Shown here: positions 18,474 to 26,381 of the stretch, piece by piece
Position numbering within the stretch: position 1 is the first letter of the stretch
Layout of the letters: every line of letters begins with the position of its first letter
Source: JASLDZ01 sp964242625
Lineage (GTDB): Bacteria; Pseudomonadota; Alphaproteobacteria; Caulobacterales; Caulobacteraceae
Assembly (NCBI GenBank): GCA_964242625.1
Contig: CAXTAO010000026.1
Span: 1 to 42,934 of the forward strand
Reading direction: 5' to 3'
Length of the DNA stretch: 42,934 bases
Program-made: the position numbers and the translations under genes
Notes under the pieces: model-generated
Told to the model about the DNA's origin: nothing
What the model saw: the letters and a program-made list of their open reading frames with translations, nothing else
The model's database searches: none

Positions 18474-18761
18474 TCAGCCCACGATCCCCAGGATGTCGCT
18501 TTCCTTCATGATAATCAGGTCTTCGCCCTCGAGCTTGACCTCGGTGCCGGACCACTTGCCGAACAGGATGCGGTCGCCGGCCTTGACGTCCATGGGGACG
18601 CGCTTGCCGTCGTCGTCGCGGGCGCCCTCGCCCACCGACATCACTTCGCCTTCCTGCGGCTTCTCCTTGGCGGTGTCGGGGATGATGATCCCACCCTTGG
18701 TCTTGGACTCCTCTTCCACGCGCTTCACGAGCACGCGGTCGCCGAGCGGACGAAACGCCAT
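18474..18761 (-). CDS. groES: Co-chaperonin GroES (10 kDa)
   Basis: GroES caps the GroEL cavity as a heptamer. The 95-residue protein starts MAFRPLGDRVLVKRVEEE. It has the mobile loop SKTKGGIIIPDTAKEKPQ (about 20-37), whose GGIIIP contacts GroEL, and the roof and core DRILFGKWSGTEVKLEGEDL. A perfect aggagg lies about 7 bp before the ATG at 18761. The upstream region carries a promoter at 18841-18870 and a CIRCE element at 18807-18833, so the operon is probably repressed by HrcA and activated by heat-shock sigma factor. The longer open frame upstream of this ATG is not coding. Confidence 0.98.
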   Translation of the reverse strand: MAFRPLGDRVLVKRVEEESKTKGGIIIPDTAKEKPQEGEVMSVGEGARDDDGKRVPMDVKAGDRILFGKWSGTEVKLEGEDLIIMKESDILGIVG

Positions 18762-18806
18762 TTCGGACCTCCTGATTTGGCTTGCACAAACGCTCGCCAA
18801 CCCGCT

Positions 18807-18833
18807 TTGGCAGCCGGGCTCGACGAGTGCTAA
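18807..18833 (-). promoter_or_regulatory. CIRCE operator (HrcA site) of groESL
   Basis: On the minus strand the element reads TTAGCACTC (18833-18825), nine spacer bases, then GGCTGCCAA (18815-18807). The first arm is a perfect match to the CIRCE consensus TTAGCACTC-N9-GAGTGCTAA. The second arm matches 6 of 9 (GAGTGCTAA versus GGCTGCCAA). It lies just downstream of the -10 region and 46 bp before groES, the usual place for HrcA repression or mRNA control. The asymmetry may weaken HrcA binding. Confidence 0.85.
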
Positions 18834-18840
18834 CAGCGGG

Positions 18841-18870
18841 GAGATAGGCCGGCTGACCTGGACGGTCAAG
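18841..18870 (-). promoter_or_regulatory. groESL promoter, sigma-32-like
   Basis: On the minus strand, CTTGACC (18870-18864) and CTATCTC (18847-18841) are separated so that TTGACC and TATCTC are 17 bp apart. This fits the vegetative pattern and also the alphaproteobacterial RpoH form CTTG-N-CYTAT. The predicted start point falls at or just before the CIRCE element. Confidence 0.7.
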
Positions 18871-18882
18871 CGCGCAGCCCTC

Positions 18883-19317
18883 TCAAGCGCCGCGGTCGTC
18901 CTCGCCGAAAGGGCCCAAGTTGACGTCCAGTGTGCAGCGCCGGTCGGCGGTGAGGCCCGGCCCGGCGGCTGACCCGCTGACGCACTGGTCGTCCCACGCG
19001 CGCTCGCTCGCCCGCACGGTTTCCACCTTGCCGCCCCGACCGCCGTCGCTCCAGCCGTGCGCACGGGCGAACGGAGCCATCGCGTCGAACAGGGCGGAGG
19101 CGGCGGGGCCGCGGCAGGTGAAGCGAGCCAGCCGCCCCAGGCTCTCCACCCCGCCTTCAGCCACGGCTGCGGCCAAGCAGTCAGCGTAGAGTCGTGCACG
19201 CGGTCGGGCGGGCGTGGTCCGTAGCGCGGCGTACGGATCGGGCGCGGGGGCCGGCCGCGAGGTGGCGCAGGCTGCGAGCGCAAGGGCGGCGCCCGCCAAC
19301 GCAGCGGTGCGCAGCAT
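18883..19317 (-). CDS. Putative lipoprotein, family not recognised
   Basis: A 144-residue protein. Its signal peptide MLRTAALAGAALALAAC ends in a lipobox (LAAC, 14-17), so Cys17 should be lipidated. Residues after the lipobox are not Asp at +2 (ATS follows), suggesting outer-membrane placement if Lol rules apply. The mature part has four further cysteines (ADCLAA, FTCRG, DQCVSG, RRCTLD), compatible with two disulfides in the periplasm, and a Pro-rich linker (PAPAPDPY). The start overlaps the stop of the gene upstream (TGATG), so the two are translationally coupled. It ends about 120 bp before groES. I see no domain I can name. Confidence 0.72.
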   Translation of the reverse strand: MLRTAALAGAALALAACATSRPAPAPDPYAALRTTPARPRARLYADCLAAAVAEGGVESLGRLARFTCRGPAASALFDAMAPFARAHGWSDGGRGGKVETVRASERAWDDQCVSGSAAGPGLTADRRCTLDVNLGPFGEDDRGA

Positions 19318-19637
19318 CAGCGCCCGGGGGGCGGCAGGAGCGGCGGCTCGTCCTCGGCGGCGGCCTGCAAGGGCGGCCGGTGGTCGACATCCTCGCCCTC
19401 GCTGCGGCGGGGGCGGTCGGCCTCGCGGGCCGGCCCCTCGAGCGCGGCCACCACTTCGTCGAGCGAGCCCTTCACCTGCACCACGATCACCGGCGGGTGG
19501 CCCTCCTCCGCCTGGCCCTTGCCGCCGAAGTAGAGCCAGCAGTCGCCCGTCTCGGGCAGGGGGGCGGCGTAGAGCACGCGCTCGGGGTTCACGGCCACCT
19601 CGCCGTGCACGCCGATGAACTTGACGAAACGGGCCAT
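19317..19637 (-). CDS. Small conserved-looking protein, FlbD/SwrD-like pattern, function unknown
   Basis: A 106-residue protein in two parts. Residues 1-70 look like a small all-beta domain: VKFIGVHGEVAVNPERVLY, then WLYFGG, then VVQVKGSLDEVVAALEG. This order (KxxxxxGxxVxVNPxxVxYV...GxxxxVxxSLDEVxxxL) recalls short proteins such as FlbD/SwrD, but similarity is too weak for an assignment. Residues 70-106 are charged and Pro-rich and probably disordered. Its stop overlaps the lipoprotein ATG, forming a two-gene unit. The ribosome site is weak. A 45-codon frame lies just upstream and a palindrome further up at 19803. Confidence 0.65.
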   Translation of the reverse strand: MARFVKFIGVHGEVAVNPERVLYAAPLPETGDCWLYFGGKGQAEEGHPPVIVVQVKGSLDEVVAALEGPAREADRPRRSEGEDVDHRPPLQAAAEDEPPLLPPPGR

Positions 19638-19651
19638 AAGGTCGGGCGCGC

Positions 19652-19789
19652 TCAGCGCGCGGCGGCGACGGCGGTCAGATGCGGCGTGTGCACCACCCGG
19701 GGGCCGGCGTCGGCCCCGGCGAGCGACTGGGCGATCAGCACGGCCGCGGTGAAGAGCGAGGCGCCCGTGGAGCTGATGATTTCGCGCAC
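19652..19789 (-). CDS. Possible 45-residue small protein with hydrophobic segment
   Basis: A short frame with GTG start encodes MREIISSTGASLFTAAVLIA followed by QSLAGADAGPRVVHTPHLTAVAAAR. Residues about 11-26 are hydrophobic and end in a possible signal cleavage site (SLAGADA-G). gaggcggg lies about 5 bp upstream. It ends 15 bp before the FlbD-like gene and would be the first gene of that operon. It is too short for coding statistics and no family is recognised, so it may be chance. Confidence 0.38.
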   Translation of the reverse strand: MREIISSTGASLFTAAVLIAQSLAGADAGPRVVHTPHLTAVAAAR

Positions 19790-19802
19790 GCCCGCCTCGC
19801 CC

Positions 19803-19819
19803 GTTTACGTCTCGTAAAC
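19803..19819. promoter_or_regulatory. Palindrome GTTTACG-N3-CGTAAAC, likely operator
   Basis: gtttacg (19803-19809) and cgtaaac (19813-19819) are perfect complements with tct between. This AT-containing 17-bp dyad stands out in very GC-rich surroundings. It lies between the acyl-CoA dehydrogenase stop (19894) and the small-protein operon start (19789), both on the minus strand, so it is placed to control that operon. The form resembles TetR- or MerR-type (e.g. LiuR-like) operators of acyl-CoA metabolism genes, but no such regulator gene is in the window. Confidence 0.5.
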
Positions 19820-19893
19820 CAACGTAGCGCAGCGGCGGCGGTTGCGGCAGCCCCTTTCGCGCGGGAGGCGACCGACGACGGGCGAGGGCGGGC

Positions 19894-21150
19894 TCAGGCG
19901 GCGGCGGCCTCGCCGTGGCGGGCGTACTCCAGGCGCGCCAGCGTCCGCAGGTGCACCTCGTCCGGCCCGTCGGCCAGGCGCAGGGTGCGGATGCCGGCGT
20001 ACATCTTCGCGAGCCCCGCGTCGGTGGTGACGCCCGCGCCGCCGAAGGCCTGGATGGCGTCGTCGATCACCTTCAGCGCCATGCGGGGCGCCGCCACCTT
20101 GATCATGGCGATCTCGGCGCGCGCGGCCTTGTTGCCCGCCTTGTCCATCATATCGGCCGCCTTGAGGGTCAGCAGGCGACACATCTCGATCTCCGTGCGC
20201 GCCTCGCCCACGCGCTGCTCCCAGACCGACTGCTCGGACACGCGCTTGCCGAAGGCGGTGCGCGTCTGCAGCCGGCGAACCATCTTTTCCAGCGCCACCT
20301 CCGCCGCGCCGATCGTGCGCATGCAGTGGTGGATGCGGCCGGGGCCGAGCCGCCCCTGGGCGATCTCGAAACCGCGCCCCTCGCCTAGCAGCAGGTTCTC
20401 CGCCGGCACGCGCACGTGGTCGAGCACCACCTCGGCGTGGCCGTGGGGCGCGTCGTCGAAGCCGAACACGGGCAGCATGCGCACCACCTGCACCCCGGGC
20501 GCGTCCAGCGGAACGAGGATCTGGCTCTGCTGGGCGTGCGGGCGGCCCTCCGGGTCGGTCTTGCCCATGACGATGGCGATCTCGCACCGCGGGTCGCCCA
20601 CGCCCGACGACCACCACTTGCGCCCGGTGACGACATAGTCGCCGCCGTCCCGCTCGATGCGCGTCTCGATGTTGGTGGCGTCGGACGAGGCGACCTGCGG
20701 CTCGGTCATCAAGAAGGCCGAGCGGATCTCGCCGTCCATCAGGGGCTTCAGCCAGCGCGCCTTCTGCGCAGGTGTGCCGTAGCGCTCCAACACCTCCATG
20801 TTGCCGGTGTCGGGCGCGGCGCAGTTGAACACCTCGGACGCGAACAAGACGCGCCCCATGATCTCGGCCAGGGGCGCGTACTCGAGGTTGGTGAGGCCGG
20901 GCGCCTCGAACGCGAAGCTGTCGTCCAGCTTGGGCGCGCCCGAGTGCGGCGGCATGAAGAGGTTCCACAGCCCCTCGGCCCGCGCCTTGGCCTTCAGCTC
21001 CTCGACGATCGGCGGCACCTGCCAGCGCTCCACCCCGAAGCCCGCCATCTGTGCGTCGTAGGTGGCGACCGCCGGGTGGACGTGCGCGTCCATGAAGCGG
21101 CCGACGCGCTCGATCCAGTGGCGCTGGCGCTCGGAGTAGGTGAAGTCCAT
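19894..21150 (-). CDS. Acyl-CoA dehydrogenase, ACAD10/11-like
   Basis: A flavoenzyme that introduces the alpha-beta double bond in acyl-CoA. The 418 residues include the N-terminal helical domain (MDFTYSERQRHWIERVGRF...), the middle beta domain with FLMTEPQVASSDATNIET (FAD contact; TEP in place of the common TEPxAGSD) and GRKWWSSGVGDPRCEIAIVMG, and the C-terminal helical domain with TAFGKRVSEQSVW and IQAFGGAGVTTDAGLAKMYAGIRTLRLADGPDEVH. The GxGPDEVH ending and TEPQVASSDATNI are characteristic of the ACAD10/11 branch. The phosphotransferase at 8778-9851 resembles the other half of that fused eukaryotic protein. An acetyltransferase gene lies divergently upstream, with 81 bp between starts. Confidence 0.94.
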   Translation of the reverse strand: MDFTYSERQRHWIERVGRFMDAHVHPAVATYDAQMAGFGVERWQVPPIVEELKAKARAEGLWNLFMPPHSGAPKLDDSFAFEAPGLTNLEYAPLAEIMGRVLFASEVFNCAAPDTGNMEVLERYGTPAQKARWLKPLMDGEIRSAFLMTEPQVASSDATNIETRIERDGGDYVVTGRKWWSSGVGDPRCEIAIVMGKTDPEGRPHAQQSQILVPLDAPGVQVVRMLPVFGFDDAPHGHAEVVLDHVRVPAENLLLGEGRGFEIAQGRLGPGRIHHCMRTIGAAEVALEKMVRRLQTRTAFGKRVSEQSVWEQRVGEARTEIEMCRLLTLKAADMMDKAGNKAARAEIAMIKVAAPRMALKVIDDAIQAFGGAGVTTDAGLAKMYAGIRTLRLADGPDEVHLRTLARLEYARHGEAAAA

Positions 21151-21231
21151 GGGGCGCCCTCCCCGGGCGACGGCTCAGGTTATCGCCGTTCATACTTGAC
21201 CGGCGGCGGCGGCTCCGCAATCCCGCACGCC

Positions 21232-21825
21232 ATGCGGCTCACCCCCGGACGCCACGAGAATCGTTGGGTCGCGCTGGAGCCGTTCGGCCCGGAGACGCGG
21301 GAGGCGGTGCGCGCGGCGGTGGACGTCGACCCGGAGAGCTGGGCGCTGTTCTCCAGCTGCGCGCTCGGGGAGCGCTTCGACGGCTGGTGGGCCGACGCGC
21401 TGGCCCGCACGGCCGAGGGCCGTTGGCTGGGCTACGCGGTGGTGCGCCGCGACGACGCCCGCGTGGTCGGCATGTCGAGCTTCATCGAGCCTTTGTCGGC
21501 GCACGGCCGGGTGGAGCTGGGCGCGACCTTCCTGCACCCTGAAGCGCGCGGCGGGGCGGTGAATACCGCGGCCAAGCGGCTCATGCTGGCGCACGCCTTC
21601 CAATGCGGCGCGCGGCGGGTGGAGATCGTCACCGACGCGCGCAACCTCCGCAGTCAGGCGGCGATCGCCAAGCTGGGCGCCATGCGCGAGGGCGTGCTGC
21701 GCCGGCACAAGACCACCTGGACGGGCCACGTGCGCGACACGGTGATGTACGCCGTCACCGATCTCGACTGGCCCGCGGTGCGCCGCGGGCTCGACGCCCG
21801 GCTCGCGGCTCTGTCGCAGCCCTGA
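21232..21825 (+). CDS. GNAT-family N-acetyltransferase (RimJ/RimL-like)
   Basis: A 197-residue acetyltransferase. The fold order is visible: an N-terminal strand and helix (ENRWVALEPFGPETREAV), central strands (GRWLGYAVVRRDDARVVGMSS), VELGATFLHPEARGGAVNTAAKRLML (the acetyl-CoA loop region, here RGGAVN) and NLRSQAAIAKLGAMREGVLR, typical of enzymes that modify protein N-termini or small amines with the RimL architecture. The start is ATG 21232; the ribosome site is not obvious. It converges with the M16 protease gene six bases downstream. The substrate cannot be read from sequence. Confidence 0.85.
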   Translation: MRLTPGRHENRWVALEPFGPETREAVRAAVDVDPESWALFSSCALGERFDGWWADALARTAEGRWLGYAVVRRDDARVVGMSSFIEPLSAHGRVELGATFLHPEARGGAVNTAAKRLMLAHAFQCGARRVEIVTDARNLRSQAAIAKLGAMREGVLRRHKTTWTGHVRDTVMYAVTDLDWPAVRRGLDARLAALSQP

Positions 21826-21831
21826 GAGCGC

Positions 21832-24800
21832 TCAGCCCCGCGGCGTCGCCGCGGTCGGGGCGGCGGAGGCGGGGGCGGTGGGCGCGCCCGTCTTCAGCCC
21901 CGTCGCCGGCCCCTGCGGCGGGGCGGCCGTCGTCGGCGAGCCCGGTGCGGTGGAGGGGATTTCCGGCACGGGCGCGGACGGCGTGGGCCGCGCGGGCTGG
22001 ACGGGGATGGGCCGCTCCTCGGGCGCGCCGGGCGCTGGGTTGGGCGAGCGCACCACGAGCCGCCACAGCTTGTCGTCGGTGAGGTAGCGGGCGGCGGCGC
22101 GCTGCACGTCGGCTGCGCTCACGCGGCCGAGGTCGGGCAATTGGGAGCGGATCGCGTCGAGCGAGGCGGGGTCGCTCCAGGCGCGGTCGAGACGGGCCAG
22201 CCAGAACTCGTTGGAGCCCCGCTGCTTGCTGATCGTCTCGACGAGCGGTTTCTTCGCCCGCTGAAGCTCGTCGTCGGAGGGCGGACGGGCGCGCATGTCG
22301 GCGGCGATCTTCCGCAGGTCGTCGGTGAAGCCCGCGATCTTGGCGGGCGGCGTCTCCACCTGGGCCAGCACATAGCCGTATCCGGGGAAGACCTGGCTGG
22401 AGGACGCGTCGGCGCCCGGCGAATAGCTGGCCCCCTCGGCGATGCGCACCTGGTCGATCAGCCGGCTCTCCAGCACCTGGGCGGCGACGTCCAGCGTGCG
22501 CGCCTCCTGCGGGTCGGCGTAGAAGCCGGTCGTCGGCCAGGCGGCGGCGGCGATCGCCTGGTCGGCGCGGCCTGCGTGCAGTTCGACCACGGGCTCGGGC
22601 GTGGGCGCGGGGAAGCGCACCGCGCGCTCGGCCGGGGGGGGCGCATAGGCGCGGCGCGCGGGCAGGGCGCCCAGCGTCTTGGCCACGGCCGCGATCGCCG
22701 CATCGGGCGCGACGTCGCCCACGACGGTCACCTCCAGCGCCCCGTCGCGCAGGGCGGGCTCGAGGAGCGCGCGCCAGTCGGCGGGCGTGGCGGCGGCTGT
22801 CGCCTTGGCGTCGGGTATCAGCTGGAAGCGCAGGTCGCCGCCGTGCAGCAGCACGGGCAGATCGCGGCCCGCGACGCTCGAGGGCGTCGAGTCGATTTCC
22901 GGCAGGGCGGCCAGGAGCCCCTGCTGCTGGCGCGCGAACGCCTCGGCGCGGAAGCCCGGCCGAGCCACATAGGCGGCGAGGAGCTGCAGCTGGGTGTCGA
23001 GGTCGGCGGGGCGCGTGACGCCCGTGAAGCGATAGGCGTCGTCGGCGGCCTGCAGCCGCGCGGAGACGACGCGCTCGGCCAGCGCCTGATCGATCTCATC
23101 GGCGGCCATCTCGCGGGTGCCGCCGGCGGTTAGCGCGCCCACGCTCCATAAGGGCGCGGCGCGGTCGCGCGGTAGGCCGAGCCGCCCCTCGCCCACGCGC
23201 ATCGCCACCAGCACCTGGCCGGCGGCGAAGGGCGTCTGTTTCACCGTCAGTCGCACGCCGTTGGCGAAGCGCGCCTGCACGACGCCGAGATCGGCCGCCG
23301 CGCGCCGCTCCACCACCCGACCGGGCGCGCCGAACGCCTGGCCGCCGTAGGGCCACGCCTTGGCCGCGGCCGCTGCTCCCGCGGTCACCGGCGCGCGGCC
23401 CGCCGCATCCCACGCCGCCCTCAGCGCCGCCTCGCCGCCCGGCACGGGCTGGGCGCTCGAGAGGCTCAGGAGCGGGCCCGAGCCCGCGAACGCCTCGCGA
23501 AGGGCGGCGTCCGCGGCCTGCGGGGTGGCGGCCGTCACGTACTGCTCGAACAGGCCGAGGTTCTGCGCGGGGCCGGTGTAGACCTCGTCGTCGTTGGCGA
23601 CGTTGACGATCTCCTGCGCCACCGCCGGCGTCTTGCGGGTGTCGGCCCCGGCGGCGGCGGCCGAGAGCGAGGCGCGCAATTCGGCGATCTCGCGCGTGAG
23701 CTCGGCGGGGGTGACGCCATACTGCACGATGCGGCGCACCTCCGTCTCGGCGGCGGCCAGCCCGCGGGCCCAGCCCTCGGGCGTGGTGTCGACGCTGACG
23801 GCGGTGAGCTTGGCGGAGCGCACCGTGTTCGAGCGGGAGGCCTGGGCGGCGATGAAGGGCGCGTCGGGCCGGCGGCTCAGCCGCTCCAGCCGGCGGTTGA
23901 GCACCGCCAACGCCAGTTGCTCGACCGTATCGCGCCGCTCGCGCGCGAAGGTGTCGGCGGCGGGATCGTAGGGCTGGGCCCAGGCGACCTGCACCTCCTG
24001 CGGCGCGCCGGGCTTGGAGAACACCTCGGTCGCCTCGCCACGCTTCGCCGTCGCGCCCAGGTCGACCGGGGCCGGCGGGGGCGACTTGGCGCGCCAGTCG
24101 CCGAAGCGGGCAGTGATCTTGCGCACTATCTCGCCCGGGTCGAAATCGCCCACCGCGATCACCGTCGCGTTTTCCGGCCGGTAGTTCGCCTCGTAGTACT
24201 GGCGGATCAGCGACACGGGCGCGGTGCGGATCACCTCCACCTCGCCGATCGGCCAGCGGGTGGGCGCGCGCTGGCCCTTCAGCAGGAAGCCGAACTCGGC
24301 CTTCTGCGACTGGTAGCCTGGGCTGTCGCGCAGGCGCTCCTCCGAGAGAATCACGCCGCGCTCGGCGTCCATCGCTTTCTGGTCGAGGGTGAGTTCGCTT
24401 CCGGTCTCGCGCAGCAGCATGAGGCCGGTGTCGACCGTGTCCGTGTCGGTCTCGGGCAGGTCGAGCTCGTAGACGGTCTGGTCGAAGCTCGTGAAGGCGT
24501 TGGTGTCGGGCCCGAAGGCGAGGCCCTTGCGCTGCAGGATGCGGATCATCTCGCCCGCGGGCACGTGGGCCGAGCCCTTGAACGCCATGTGCTCCAGGAA
24601 ATGCGCCAGCCCCTGTTGGTCGTCGCGCTCCTGCAGCGAGCCCGAGCCGATCCGCAGCCGCAGTGAGGCCTGGCCCGCGGGCGTCGAGTTGCGCTTCACC
24701 GCGTAGCGCAGGCCGTTGGGCAGCCGGCCGAAGCGCACGCCGGTCTCGGGCTTCAGGTCGCTGTAGTCCTGCCCCCACACTCCGTCGCGCTTGACCGGTT

Positions 24801-24873
24801 CGGCGGAGGCGGCGGGCGTGGCGAGGACGGCGGCCCCGGCGAGGAGAAGGGCGGTGAGCGGGAGGCGGCGCAT
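21832..24873 (-). CDS. Exported M16 zinc metallopeptidase, two-domain, with Pro-rich tail
   Basis: A 1013-residue protease of the insulinase/pitrilysin family. The signal peptide is MRRLPLTALLLAGAAVLATP plus AASA, so it acts in the periplasm or outside. The first M16 half has the inverted zinc motif HFLEH (91-95) and the third ligand Glu171 (ERGVILSEER), exactly 76 residues after His95 as in pitrilysins. The second half (about 520-940) has the fold without HxxEH and should be structural. The last roughly 65 residues are a Pro/Ala/Thr-rich low-complexity tail (PVQPARPTPSAPVPEIP...), not usual for the family and perhaps a wall- or membrane-spanning linker. The ATG at 24873 was chosen over 24912 because it starts the signal peptide. 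hmgA is divergent upstream. Confidence 0.94.
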   Translation of the reverse strand: MRRLPLTALLLAGAAVLATPAASAEPVKRDGVWGQDYSDLKPETGVRFGRLPNGLRYAVKRNSTPAGQASLRLRIGSGSLQERDDQQGLAHFLEHMAFKGSAHVPAGEMIRILQRKGLAFGPDTNAFTSFDQTVYELDLPETDTDTVDTGLMLLRETGSELTLDQKAMDAERGVILSEERLRDSPGYQSQKAEFGFLLKGQRAPTRWPIGEVEVIRTAPVSLIRQYYEANYRPENATVIAVGDFDPGEIVRKITARFGDWRAKSPPPAPVDLGATAKRGEATEVFSKPGAPQEVQVAWAQPYDPAADTFARERRDTVEQLALAVLNRRLERLSRRPDAPFIAAQASRSNTVRSAKLTAVSVDTTPEGWARGLAAAETEVRRIVQYGVTPAELTREIAELRASLSAAAAGADTRKTPAVAQEIVNVANDDEVYTGPAQNLGLFEQYVTAATPQAADAALREAFAGSGPLLSLSSAQPVPGGEAALRAAWDAAGRAPVTAGAAAAAKAWPYGGQAFGAPGRVVERRAAADLGVVQARFANGVRLTVKQTPFAAGQVLVAMRVGEGRLGLPRDRAAPLWSVGALTAGGTREMAADEIDQALAERVVSARLQAADDAYRFTGVTRPADLDTQLQLLAAYVARPGFRAEAFARQQQGLLAALPEIDSTPSSVAGRDLPVLLHGGDLRFQLIPDAKATAAATPADWRALLEPALRDGALEVTVVGDVAPDAAIAAVAKTLGALPARRAYAPPPAERAVRFPAPTPEPVVELHAGRADQAIAAAAWPTTGFYADPQEARTLDVAAQVLESRLIDQVRIAEGASYSPGADASSSQVFPGYGYVLAQVETPPAKIAGFTDDLRKIAADMRARPPSDDELQRAKKPLVETISKQRGSNEFWLARLDRAWSDPASLDAIRSQLPDLGRVSAADVQRAAARYLTDDKLWRLVVRSPNPAPGAPEERPIPVQPARPTPSAPVPEIPSTAPGSPTTAAPPQGPATGLKTGAPTAPASAAPTAATPRG

Positions 24874-25000
24874 CGACGTCCGGAGGTTGCGGGGTGCGCT
24901 CCTCCCAAGCACACCCGGCGCGGCGCTTCTATGGCGCGCCGCCTGCGCCTAGATTGACGGGGACCGCCCGGGAGAGGCGGCCTGCCCCGAGGAACGCGCC

Positions 25001-26365
25001 ATGGGTCTCGACCGGATCGATCCCGCCCACGCCACACCCGTGAGCGAGGGCCGCACGGGCCCCGCTCTGACCGGTCCGGGGCGCGCCGGCTGGATGTCGG
25101 GCTTCGGCGCCCACCATGAGACGGAGGCGGTCGAGGGCGCCCTGCCGCGGGGCCGCAACTCGCCCCAGCGCCCCGCCTTCGGCCTCTACGCCGAGCAGCT
25201 CTCGGGCACGGCCTTCACAGCGCCCCGCCACGAGAACCGCCGCTCGTGGCTCTACCGGCTGCGCCCGACCGCCCAGCATGGCCCCTACCGCCCGGCGGAC
25301 GCGCGCGACCTGCGCTCCGGCCCTTTCCGCGACGCGCCCGCCGCGCCGAACCGCATGCGCTGGGACCCGCCCGCCTGGCCTGAGGCGCCCACGAGCTTCG
25401 TGGAGGGGCTGACCACGCTCGTGGGCGCCGGGGCGCCGGCCGAGCAGTCGGGGGTGGCCGCCCACCTCTATTTCGCCACCCGGCCCATGGCGGACGAGGT
25501 GTTCGCCTGCGCCGACGGCGAGATGCTCATCCTGCCGCAGGAGGGGCGGCTCCTCCTGGTTACCGAGATGGGCCGGATGGAGCTCGCCCCTGGCTGGCTG
25601 GGCGTGGTGCCGCGCGGCGTGCGCTTCCGCGCCGAACTGCCCGACGGGCGCTCGCGCGGCTATGTGGCGGAGAACTACGGTGCCCTCCTGCGCCTGCCCG
25701 AGCTCGGCCCTATCGGCGCCAACGGCCTGGCCAATCCGCGCGACTTCCTGACGCCGGTCGCCGCCTATGAGGACGTCGACCGCCCCACCCGCGTGCTGCA
25801 GAAGTTCGGCGGGGCGCTGTGGGAGACCGAGCTCGACCACTCGCCGCTGGACGTGGTCGCCTGGCACGGGAACCTCGCCCCCTACGCCTACGAGCTCAGC
25901 CGCTTCAACACGATCAATACGGTGAGCTTCGACCACCCCGACCCGTCGATCTTCACCGTGCTGACCAGTCCCTCGGACACGTTGGGGGTGGCCAACCTCG
26001 ACTTCGTGATCTTTCCGCCGCGCTGGATGGTGGCCGACGACACCTTCCGCCCGCCCTGGTTCCACCGCAACGTGATGACCGAGTTCATGGGGCTGATCGA
26101 GGGCGCCTACGACGCCAAGCAGGGCGGCTTCTCGCCGGGCGGCGCTTCGCTCCATCCCTGCATGTCGGGCCACGGACCGGACCAGGCGAGCTGGGAGAAG
26201 GCGTCGGCCGCCACGCTGCAGCCGCACCGGATCGAGAACACGCTCGCCTTCATGTTCGAGAGCCGGTGGACGCTGACGCCCACGCGCTGGGCGCTCGACA
26301 CGCCCGCCATGCAGCTCGATTACGATGACGTGTGGCGCGGCTTCGAGAAGGCGCGACTGCCCTAG
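25001..26365 (+). CDS. hmgA: Homogentisate 1,2-dioxygenase
   Basis: HmgA opens the ring of homogentisate to maleylacetoacetate in phenylalanine/tyrosine breakdown, using non-heme iron. The 454 residues match the family (about 430-450). Typical blocks are YMSGFG-like WMSGFGAHHETEA, LYAEQLSGTAFTAPR, VPRGVRFRAELPDG, SFDHPDPSIFTVLT and FPPRWMVADDTFRPPWFHRN. The iron ligands His355, Glu361 (HRNVMTE) and His391 (SGHGPD) have the same 6 and 30 spacing as the human enzyme (335/341/371). gaggaa lies about 7 bp before the ATG. The genes for later steps (fahA, maiA) and 4-hydroxyphenylpyruvate dioxygenase are not in the window. Confidence 0.98.
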   Translation: MGLDRIDPAHATPVSEGRTGPALTGPGRAGWMSGFGAHHETEAVEGALPRGRNSPQRPAFGLYAEQLSGTAFTAPRHENRRSWLYRLRPTAQHGPYRPADARDLRSGPFRDAPAAPNRMRWDPPAWPEAPTSFVEGLTTLVGAGAPAEQSGVAAHLYFATRPMADEVFACADGEMLILPQEGRLLLVTEMGRMELAPGWLGVVPRGVRFRAELPDGRSRGYVAENYGALLRLPELGPIGANGLANPRDFLTPVAAYEDVDRPTRVLQKFGGALWETELDHSPLDVVAWHGNLAPYAYELSRFNTINTVSFDHPDPSIFTVLTSPSDTLGVANLDFVIFPPRWMVADDTFRPPWFHRNVMTEFMGLIEGAYDAKQGGFSPGGASLHPCMSGHGPDQASWEKASAATLQPHRIENTLAFMFESRWTLTPTRWALDTPAMQLDYDDVWRGFEKARLP

Positions 26366-26381
26366 GCCGCGCCGCGCGGCC

